Assembly (NCBI GenBank): GCA_000342265.1
Contig: CP004348.1
Coordinates: 1,364,001 to 1,428,000, forward strand
Reading direction: 5' to 3'
Source of the DNA: a beta proteobacterium CB
GTDB taxonomy: Bacteria > Pseudomonadota > Gammaproteobacteria > Burkholderiales > Burkholderiaceae
Length of the DNA: 64,000 nt
The translations under genes and the position numbers were made by a program. The notes below the pieces were generated by a model, which did not search any database, was not told where the DNA came from, and saw only the letters and a program-made list of their open reading frames with translations. Shown here piece by piece: positions 57,858-64,000 of this stretch. How positions within the stretch are numbered: the stretch's first letter is position 1; every line of letters starts with the position of its first letter.

Positions 57858-59108
57858 ATGACATTCACAATTGTTTTTCTAATCGCCTTCATCGCCAGCT
57901 TTGGTCTACGCCACTGGTTATCTCAACGCCAAATTCGTCACGTCGCCATCAATCGCGATAGAGTGCCTGCCGAGTTCGCCCCTCAAATCTCTTTAGCCGA
58001 ACATCAAAAGGCTGCTGACTATACGATCGCCAAACTACGCCTCGGTATCCTAGAGAATGGTGTTAGCGCGATTATTTTGATTGGCTTTACGCTCTTGGGT
58101 GGCTTACAGATTTTAAACTTCTCACTCTTGCAGCTTTTAGGCGAAGGTATTGCGCAGCAAATTGCCTTGCTGGTATCGATTGTGCTGATCTCCGGAATTA
58201 TTGACCTGCCATTCTCTTGGTACAAACAGTTTTACCTAGAAGAGCGATTTGGTTTTAATCGTATGAATGTCAAACTCTTCTTTAGCGATATGTTCAAGGG
58301 TCTCGGTGTTGGTGGAGCTATTGGCATCCCACTCCTCTGGGTCATCCTTAGCTTGATGGCTCAGGCGGGTGACTTCTGGTGGCTTTGGGCCTGGGGTGTT
58401 CTCACCGCCTTCAGCTTGCTCATGCAATGGATATTCCCAACCTTTATTGCGCCGATCTTTAACAAGTTTCAAGCGCTAGAAGAAGGTCCACTCAAGACAC
58501 AAATCGAGGCCTTGCTAAAGCGCTGTGATTTTGCGAGCCAAGGTCTTTATGTTATGGATGGCAGCAAACGTAGCGCACATGGCAATGCTTTTTTTGCCGG
58601 CATGGGCAAGGCCAAGCGCATCGTCTTTTTTGATACCTTGATTGAGAAGCTCAATCCTGGTGAAGTGGAGGCCGTTCTAGCTCATGAACTTGGTCACTAC
58701 AAGTGCAACCATATTCGCAAGCGCTTACTAGTTTCATTTGCACTGAGTTTCATCACTCTTGCAATCCTGGGTTGGGTCAGCACTCAGCCTTGGTTTTACA
58801 GCGACCTCGGTGTGATGCCTAACCCGAATGGCTATAACGGTGGCTTAGCTTTAGCACTCTTCATGTTGGTATCGCCTGTATTTAGCTTCTTCTTAACGCC
58901 ACTATCAAGCCTGGCCTCACGCAAACATGAATACGAAGCAGACGGATTTGCCGCAGATAAATCTTCTGCAAACGATTTGATCTCAGCCCTAGTTAAGCTC
59001 TATCAAGACAATGCATCGACCTTAACGCCAGATCCGATCTATACCGCTTTTTATAGCTCGCATCCACCTGCTCCATTGCGGATTGCCAATCTCAAGCGAT
59101 TTGGCTAA
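57858..59108 (+). CDS. M48 family metallopeptidase (Ste24/HtpX-like membrane protease)
   Basis: This 416-residue inner-membrane zinc protease is a bacterial Ste24 (CAAX prenyl endopeptidase) relative, with several transmembrane helices (about 1-15, 70-95, 98-120, 155-175, 300-325, 345-365). The zinc site is [13 protein letters not shown]. It probably does membrane-protein quality control. The ATG at 57858 gives the first hydrophobic helix [11 protein letters not shown]. rsgA follows after 15 nt, suggesting co-transcription. Confidence 0.92.
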   Translation: MTFTIVFLIAFIASFGLRHWLSQRQIRHVAINRDRVPAEFAPQISLAEHQKAADYTIAKLRLGILENGVSAIILIGFTLLGGLQILNFSLLQLLGEGIAQQIALLVSIVLISGIIDLPFSWYKQFYLEERFGFNRMNVKLFFSDMFKGLGVGGAIGIPLLWVILSLMAQAGDFWWLWAWGVLTAFSLLMQWIFPTFIAPIFNKFQALEEGPLKTQIEALLKRCDFASQGLYVMDGSKRSAHGNAFFAGMGKAKRIVFFDTLIEKLNPGEVEAVLAHELGHYKCNHIRKRLLVSFALSFITLAILGWVSTQPWFYSDLGVMPNPNGYNGGLALALFMLVSPVFSFFLTPLSSLASRKHEYEADGFAADKSSANDLISALVKLYQDNASTLTPDPIYTAFYSSHPPAPLRIANLKRFG

Positions 59109-59123
59109 GGGGCATTTGGCTTA

Positions 59124-60137
59124 ATGGAACAATTTCATGCGCTACTCACGGCTTCCTATGGAAGGCATTATTTAGCGCAGCGCTTAGTAAAAGATGAGCG
59201 CGGAAATGAATCCCCTGTTGGCGAATTGATTCAGGTCAGCACGCCAGCGAAGCAGCATATTGGCGCAGTAGGTGATCGCATGCTGGTAGAGATGACCTCA
59301 GCGGATCAAGCGCGCATTGTTCGCATCGAACCACGAGAAAATTTACTCTACCGATCTGATGCGTTTAAAAGCAAATTGATTGCCTCAAATGTCGATCAAA
59401 TATTAGTCGTGCTGGCTACGCAACCCGCTTTCTCCCCCGATCTTTTAGGAAGAGCGGTTGTTGCTGCAGAGACCAATCAAATTGGTTTGCATATTCTTCT
59501 GAATAAATGTGACCTTAAAGATAACTTGGAGCATGCTCGTAAGATCATTGCTCCCTATGCGCGCATGGGCTATCCCGTAACCGAGGTGTCAGCAAAGTTT
59601 GATGAAGCTTCCATCGAGGCATTGCGTCCTGCTATTTGCGGCAAGGTATCAGTGTTCGTGGGTCAATCTGGCATGGGCAAGTCTAGCCTGCTTAATGCCT
59701 GGGTTCCAAATGCAGCGGCTATTACTCAAGAGTATTCAGTGCGTTTAGATACTGGTAAACACACCACCACCGCTTGTCGCTACTTTGAGCTACCCGAGTC
59801 TTGGGGGCGCGATGCTAGCGGCAAATTGGGAGCCTTAATTGATTCTCCGGGCTTTCAGGAATTTGGCTTAGCCCATATGTCAGTAAGCGAACTAGAGCAT
59901 GCCTTTAGAGAGTTTCATGATCTGCTAGGTAAGTGCCGCTTTCATAACTGCGCACACCAATCGGAACCTGATTGCGCGATACGCGAAGCTGTCGACAGAA
60001 ATGAAATAGCGCCAGAAAGACTGGCGCTATTTAGACAATTACGCTCCGACTCTAAAACAGCCGATACGCAGATTCAGGGAATTAGCCAAGCCAAAGAGCG
60101 ATGGTCAGCATTAGCAATAAAGCCATCCAAGCGATAA
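59124..60137 (+). CDS. rsgA: ribosome small subunit-dependent GTPase A
   Basis: This 337-residue circularly permuted GTPase aids late 30S assembly. It has an N-terminal OB fold, G4 NKCDL, then G1 GQSGMGKSSLLNAW, G3 DSPGF and the C-terminal zinc site KCRFHNCAHQSEPDCAI (part). Its last 56 bases overlap, on the opposite strand, the end of the CobD-like gene. Confidence 0.96.
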   Translation: MEQFHALLTASYGRHYLAQRLVKDERGNESPVGELIQVSTPAKQHIGAVGDRMLVEMTSADQARIVRIEPRENLLYRSDAFKSKLIASNVDQILVVLATQPAFSPDLLGRAVVAAETNQIGLHILLNKCDLKDNLEHARKIIAPYARMGYPVTEVSAKFDEASIEALRPAICGKVSVFVGQSGMGKSSLLNAWVPNAAAITQEYSVRLDTGKHTTTACRYFELPESWGRDASGKLGALIDSPGFQEFGLAHMSVSELEHAFREFHDLLGKCRFHNCAHQSEPDCAIREAVDRNEIAPERLALFRQLRSDSKTADTQIQGISQAKERWSALAIKPSKR

Positions 60138-61041
60138 CCAAGCGCCATACCAAACCAATGGCAGAGCGCATAGTACGCTCGTTCGGTTCAAGACCTACTT
60201 CGTAGACAACAGGCTCACCAGCTTCGGCCATACGCAAAGCTTCATCACTATCAGGCTCACTCATAGGCTCACCCAAGCGAACACCTAAGGCGCCACTTCC
60301 TGAGGCTAAGATCACTGCTGATAAGGAGTCAGACCATTTGCCAGTCAAATGGCGCCATGCATAGACAGCGCCTTCAAAGTTACCAACAATGGCAAAGCCC
60401 ATTGCTGTGATGCGCGCAGGCACCCAATCCAATACGTAGAAGAAATGGCGCGCAGCTTCACTTAAATTGAAATCACCTTTTTCTGACCAGCGCTGAGCAG
60501 CCGTATCTGCTAAGCGGTACAAGACCACACCAGCAGGGCCCATTGGCATTAAGAACCAGAACAACACGCCAAATACATGGTGATGTGAGCCAATGATGGC
60601 GCGCTCTAATGCAAGGGAAATCACCTCAGTCTCTGTGAGATTAGAAGCATCTAATTCCGGGCCATACCACTCACCTAGGGCTGCGCGTGCTGCTGGCAAA
60701 TCATGATTTGCAATTGCCTCATGCACCAGCGTGAAGGAATGACTGAATTGACGGAAGCCAAAAAATAAATAGGCAATTAATACGTTCCACACGAATCCCA
60801 AAATTGGAAAGGTCACCATGAAGACAACGTAAATTACGAAGACAAGAAAAGTTGGCAGAATGAAAGCGACTAAACAGGCCATGCGAGCACCCACTGGGCT
60901 CGCACCATCTTCGGTCTTACCGCCAAACTCACCGGCGACCCAATCTAACCAGCGAGCACTCATGCGCGCAATCCAATGAGTTGAGGTTACTGGGCGATAT
61001 TGCTCAGCAATGAGGGCGAAGAGGATAGAGAAGAAAGTCAT
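60082..61041 (-). CDS. CobD/CbiB family membrane protein
   Basis: This 319-residue protein has about five hydrophobic helices and the CobD/CbiB-like pattern with RLADTAAQRW and AARHFFYVLDWVPARITAMGFAIVGNFEGA (part). CobD joins aminopropanol to cobyric acid in cobalamin synthesis, but no cob genes lie nearby; in Burkholderiales this locus beside rsgA usually carries a divergent family member of unknown role. It overlaps the end of rsgA by 56 nt and the Nudix gene by 4 nt (ATGA). Confidence 0.82.
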   Translation of the reverse strand: MTFFSILFALIAEQYRPVTSTHWIARMSARWLDWVAGEFGGKTEDGASPVGARMACLVAFILPTFLVFVIYVVFMVTFPILGFVWNVLIAYLFFGFRQFSHSFTLVHEAIANHDLPAARAALGEWYGPELDASNLTETEVISLALERAIIGSHHHVFGVLFWFLMPMGPAGVVLYRLADTAAQRWSEKGDFNLSEAARHFFYVLDWVPARITAMGFAIVGNFEGAVYAWRHLTGKWSDSLSAVILASGSGALGVRLGEPMSEPDSDEALRMAEAGEPVVYEVGLEPNERTMRSAIGLVWRLVIAWMALLLMLTIALWLG

Positions 61042-61775
61042 ACTTTTAATAAATGATAAAGGTTACGCAACATGCCCGCAGTAGCGCCCCAGATAAAGCG
61101 ATTTTCATAGGGCATTGAATAAAACCGACGACTACCCTGATCACTCTCCCAGACCCGCACTTGATGATTTGCAGGGTCCATTAAAAAATGTAAAGGCACT
61201 TCAAAAACATCTGCGACTTCAAAAGCATCTAAGGCATATTCTGCCTGAGGTTTTACCAATCCCACAACTGGCGTCACACTATAGCCCGAAACCGTTAAAT
61301 ACTGAGGCAAATGGCCAATGATCTCCACCCCTTGCCGATCTAAACCGATTTCTTCTTCACTCTCTCGTAGAGCGGTGTCATTCGGACTGGAGTCACCTGG
61401 ATCCATGCGTCCGCCCGGAAAGCTAATTTGACCAGCATGATCATGCAAATGATCAGTTCTTTGAGTTAGTAATACTGAGAGTCCATCATTCTTCAGGAGT
61501 AAAGGGATCAGGACTGCCGCCTGGGTTATTTTTCCAGCAGCTTGGCGATTTTGAATAATGCCTGCCGCAATGACCTGACGATTTTCATCCGTGATCTCTG
61601 GCTGCCAATCAGGAGGACTTAGAAAACGACTTTTCAGATTCGCTGGATGCAAATGATGTGCAGCTACGACGGGTTGATCTGCACATACCTCATGAATCGG
61701 AATCGCCTGCGCATCAAAGCTCAATGGAGTGGCTGCACTCAATTTTTGCTCTTGGGGTTTCTGATTCTGAATCAT
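61038..61775 (-). CDS. Nudix hydrolase, CoA pyrophosphatase-like (NudL family)
   Basis: This 245-residue protein has the Nudix box with GRMDPGDSSPNDTALRESEEEIGL (part) around residue 125. The upstream LLTQRTDHLHDHAGQISFPGG pattern (part) is typical of the CoA diphosphatase family. It would hydrolyse CoA to phosphopantetheine and 3',5'-ADP; this is family-based. It overlaps the CobD-like gene by ATGA. Confidence 0.9.
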   Translation of the reverse strand: MIQNQKPQEQKLSAATPLSFDAQAIPIHEVCADQPVVAAHHLHPANLKSRFLSPPDWQPEITDENRQVIAAGIIQNRQAAGKITQAAVLIPLLLKNDGLSVLLTQRTDHLHDHAGQISFPGGRMDPGDSSPNDTALRESEEEIGLDRQGVEIIGHLPQYLTVSGYSVTPVVGLVKPQAEYALDAFEVADVFEVPLHFLMDPANHQVRVWESDQGSRRFYSMPYENRFIWGATAGMLRNLYHLLKV

Positions 61776-61794
61776 TGGCTTATTTTAGGGCAAT

Positions 61795-61818
61795 AAAAAA
61801 GGCGACCCAGGCCGCCTT
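61795..61818 (-). terminator. intrinsic terminator after rplS
   Basis: AAGGCG (61799-61804) pairs with CGCCTT (61813-61818), 8-nt loop, followed on the minus strand by TTTTTT. It would end the rpsP-rimM-trmD-rplS operon. Confidence 0.75.
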
Positions 61819-61842
61819 CTTTTTGGATTAAAGCAAACCTAA

Positions 61843-62238
61843 TTACGCTACAGTCTCAGCAACTGCTTTAACTTTACGCGCAGGAAGTTTTTCTTTAATA
61901 CGTGCAGACTTACCTGAACGATCACGCAAGTAGTACAACTTCGCGCGACGTACATCACCGCGACGCTTCACTTCAATGCTAGCGATCAATGGTGAGTAAG
62001 TTTGGAATGTACGCTCTACGCCTTCGCCAGATGAAATCTTGCGAACGATAAAGCTAGAGTTCAGTCCGCGATTGCGCTTAGCAATCACAACGCCTTCAAA
62101 GGCCTGGGTACGCTTACGTGTACCTTCAACTACGTTTACGCCAACAACCACTGTGTCGCCAGGAGCGAAAGCAGGGAGTACCTTGTTAGCACTTAAGCGA
62201 GCAATTTCTTCTTGCTCAATTTTTTCGATCAAATTCAT
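61843..62238 (-). CDS. rplS: 50S ribosomal protein L19
   Basis: This 131-residue protein shows the L19 core [20 protein letters not shown] (part) and [22 protein letters not shown], placed at the 30S-50S interface. It is last in the rpsP-rimM-trmD-rplS operon, 126 nt after trmD. Confidence 0.98.
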   Translation of the reverse strand: MNLIEKIEQEEIARLSANKVLPAFAPGDTVVVGVNVVEGTRKRTQAFEGVVIAKRNRGLNSSFIVRKISSGEGVERTFQTYSPLIASIEVKRRGDVRRAKLYYLRDRSGKSARIKEKLPARKVKAVAETVA

Positions 62239-62364
62239 TATTAATCCTTAAACATCTTGTCAGCGTTTAATCCCGAGACTTTCATCAACGGACCAGACAG
62301 AGGATGCAGTTAAAACCATTTCACTAAATCAAAACACAAACACTTCATTCAAAACCATAATCAC

Positions 62365-63111
62365 TTACAGCGTTCGAAGAAATTGCTCATCTTCTTTACT
62401 TAGCAACCCATTAGCTCTTGCCGATTTAATTAAATCAGGTCTAAGCCTTAGCGTCAGCTCTAAAGACTTCTGCCGACGCCAATCTGCTATTTTAGCGTGA
62501 TGTCCACCCAAAAGCACGTCCGGAACAGATAAATTTTCATATATTTCTGGGCGGGTGTAGTGCGGATAGTCTAAAAGGCCATTTATAAAGCTGTCTTGGA
62601 CAGCAGACTCCCCGTCACCTAATGCCCCTGGAATGAGGCGAATGACCGCATCCATCATGGTCATGGCAGGCAATTCACCGCCCGAAACCACAAAATCACC
62701 CATAGAAAGCTGTAAATCGACGTTTCGATCGATAAAACGCTGGTCAACAGCCTCATATCGACCACAAATAAAGGTTAAATTACCGTAATTGAGGATATCT
62801 GTCGCTATCTTCTGAGAAAAGACCTCCCCTTGAGGCGCTAGGAGGCAAATTGGACCAGAAACAATATGTTGAACTTGATGAGCTGTTTTAACAGCAGATA
62901 TCGTATCTTCTAAAGGTTTTGCCATCATGACCATGCCAGGGCCACCGCCGTATGCACGATCATCCACAGTCTTACGTGGATCGGAACAGTAATCGCGAGG
63001 ATTCCAGAGATTAACGCTACTCAGACCTTGCTCACAAGCGCGTCCAGTAACACCCCACCGCGTGAGGGCGGAGAACATTTCAGGAAATAAGGTGACTACA
63101 TCAAAGCGCAT
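62365..63111 (-). CDS. trmD: tRNA (guanine-N1)-methyltransferase
   Basis: This 248-residue SPOUT enzyme makes m1G37 in tRNAs to prevent frameshifting. Motifs are FDVVTLFPEMF, the CGRYEAVDQRF knot loop and GDFVVSGGELPAM. It lies 24 nt after rimM. Confidence 0.98.
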   Translation of the reverse strand: MRFDVVTLFPEMFSALTRWGVTGRACEQGLSSVNLWNPRDYCSDPRKTVDDRAYGGGPGMVMMAKPLEDTISAVKTAHQVQHIVSGPICLLAPQGEVFSQKIATDILNYGNLTFICGRYEAVDQRFIDRNVDLQLSMGDFVVSGGELPAMTMMDAVIRLIPGALGDGESAVQDSFINGLLDYPHYTRPEIYENLSVPDVLLGGHHAKIADWRRQKSLELTLRLRPDLIKSARANGLLSKEDEQFLRTL

Positions 63112-63135
63112 ATTGGAGATGAATTACTTTTTTGA

Positions 63136-63699
63136 CTACCAGTCGGCTTGCCAGTCCAGAGTTATCAGTCTATTGGGCAAGTCAACGTTTTGCACCGCTT
63201 CTTTTACGAAAGGCACCAGCTGTTTTACTGCTTTGGTTTCTGGGTCGCCAAGAGCAATAATTCCATGGGCGCCGTTATCGTTAACGTCAGTCACCTCACC
63301 CAGACTCTCGCCTTGAAGATTAACTGCTCTGCAACCGATTAGATCAACCCAGTAATAGCTGTCACTCTCTGCTTTTGGAAAGACATCACGGCCGACTAAG
63401 ATGCGTGCGCCTTTTAATGCCTCAGCTTGATCCCGATCAGTGATTCCATCCAGGGCAATGACTACGGTACCACTGTGCATCTTGGCTTGCTTCACCTTGT
63501 AAAGCTTTAATGAAGCCTGCTCATGAGACGCAGCAACACCCGCACTCCGCCTAGGAATGAGGGATAACCAAAGTTCTTTGCTAGATAAGAGTGCTACGGG
63601 TTCAGAAGAATGAGGGCGAACCTTAATCTGACCCTGTAAGCCTTGAGCATCCTGAACTGCACCGAGCTCAATCAAATCATCCAAGGAAGGTGTGTTCAT
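63136..63699 (-). CDS. rimM: ribosome maturation factor RimM
   Basis: This 187-residue protein has the N-terminal RimM barrel (ELGAVQDAQGLQGQIKVRP, in part) and the PRC-barrel C-terminal domain with YYWVDLIGC and LPNRLITLDWQADW at the end. It binds S19 during 30S assembly. The rpsP gene precedes it by about 93 nt. Confidence 0.96.
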   Translation of the reverse strand: MNTPSLDDLIELGAVQDAQGLQGQIKVRPHSSEPVALLSSKELWLSLIPRRSAGVAASHEQASLKLYKVKQAKMHSGTVVIALDGITDRDQAEALKGARILVGRDVFPKAESDSYYWVDLIGCRAVNLQGESLGEVTDVNDNGAHGIIALGDPETKAVKQLVPFVKEAVQNVDLPNRLITLDWQADW

Positions 63700-63792
63700 A
63701 TTGAAGCCACCTCAACTCCCCAGATAACGCTACAAGTAAATTCTGCTTCCAAAGACTTTATCGCGAAGAAAAAGTCTTTGGATTTGAAGTCT

Positions 63793-64000
63793 TTAGACCG
63801 CAGGATTGTTTTTGATCAAACGAACTACTGTTGGAGAGATCTGCGCGCCAACACCAGTCCAATAGGTCAAACGATCTTGAGCAATACGCATTGCTTGCTC
63901 TGTCGCTGCTGCCTGTGGATTGAAGTAACCAATACGCTCGATAAAGTTCGAGTCGCGACGATTGCGCTTGTCTGTAGCCACGATGCTATAAAAAGGGCGC
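63793..64000 (-). CDS. rpsP: 30S ribosomal protein S16, 5' truncated
   Basis: The gene is cut by the right window edge; the open frame reads [26 protein letters not shown] (in part), which is S16 from about residue 14, and ends at LIKNNPAV. About 13 N-terminal residues lie outside the window. It begins the rpsP-rimM-trmD-rplS operon. Confidence 0.96.

Noticed and set aside
60082..61041. Cobalamin biosynthesis role for the CobD/CbiB-like gene
   Set aside because: No other cobalamin genes or cobalamin riboswitch are visible here; the annotation is kept at family level only.
1..64000. CRISPR arrays, insertion sequences, integrase genes or attachment sites
   Set aside because: No repeat-spacer pattern, transposase, integrase or tRNA-end duplication was seen; the two tRNAs have ordinary flanks.

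Overview
The window reads as a stretch of a betaproteobacterial (Burkholderiales) chromosome, most likely a small streamlined freshwater genome of the Polynucleobacter type. This is inferred from gene order (rpsF-priB-rpsR-rplI-dnaB; fabF-acpP-fabG-fabD-fabH-plsX-rpmF; degQ-lepA-lepB-rnc-era-recO-pdxJ-acpS-nagZ; rpsP-rimM-trmD-rplS), an EarP/EF-P pair with Arg32, very short intergenic gaps, and protein-level resemblance. No rRNA, IS element, prophage or CRISPR array is visible. About 65 protein genes (two cut by the window edges) and two tRNAs are supported.

Layout. 1-5.9 kb (+): the end of a lipid A aminoarabinose gene set (ArnA-type decarboxylase, ArnD), a peroxiredoxin, a PIN-PhoH ATPase behind a structured leader, an NlpC/P60 lipoprotein, an MscS channel and a PsiF-like protein. 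5.9-11.1 kb (-): a ribosomal/replication operon whose dnaB carries a 352-residue class 3-type intein with a LAGLIDADG endonuclease, then an asparaginase. 11.2-12.4 kb: lexA and a lipoprotein. 12.6-18.4 kb (+): a compact, visibly AT-richer four-gene island: zinc-ribbon/degenerate-GGDEF protein, processive family-2 glycosyltransferase, TolC-type outer-membrane factor fused to a glycoside-hydrolase-like domain, and an HlyD-type adaptor. It looks like an unusual exopolysaccharide synthesis/export system, with galE convergent beside it. 19.4-24 kb: tRNA-Cys, tRNA-Gly, pgsA, uvrC, and divergent earP-efp.

24.1-39.5 kb (-): nagZ-acpS-pdxJ-recO-era-rnc-lepB-lepA, degQ, then the fatty-acid/phospholipid cluster fabF-acpP-fabG-fabD-fabH-plsX-rpmF-yceD. 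The sigma-E genes that relatives carry between fabF and degQ are absent. 39.5-46.7 kb: maf and an RsmI-like methyltransferase (+); an S49 protease, a HAD phosphatase and rluC (-); and rne (+) behind a roughly 370-nt leader. 46.8-50.1 kb (+): moaA-mobA-moeA and a small membrane protein. 50-57.2 kb: a hydroxyacid dehydrogenase (-), fdxA-ferredoxin reductase and thyA-folA (+), an orphan TRAP binding protein with an octanucleotide repeat upstream and pmbA (-), then mog (+). 57-64 kb: orn (-), M48 protease and rsgA (+), a CobD/CbiB-like protein, a CoA-pyrophosphatase-like Nudix, rplS, trmD, rimM and partial rpsP (-).

Most genes are housekeeping. The items most worth following are the polysaccharide island with its TolC-hydrolase fusion, the DnaB intein, the phoH leader RNA, the loss of rpoE-rseA-rseB, and the octamer repeat before the TRAP gene. 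All identifications come from reading motifs and synteny; no database search was run.
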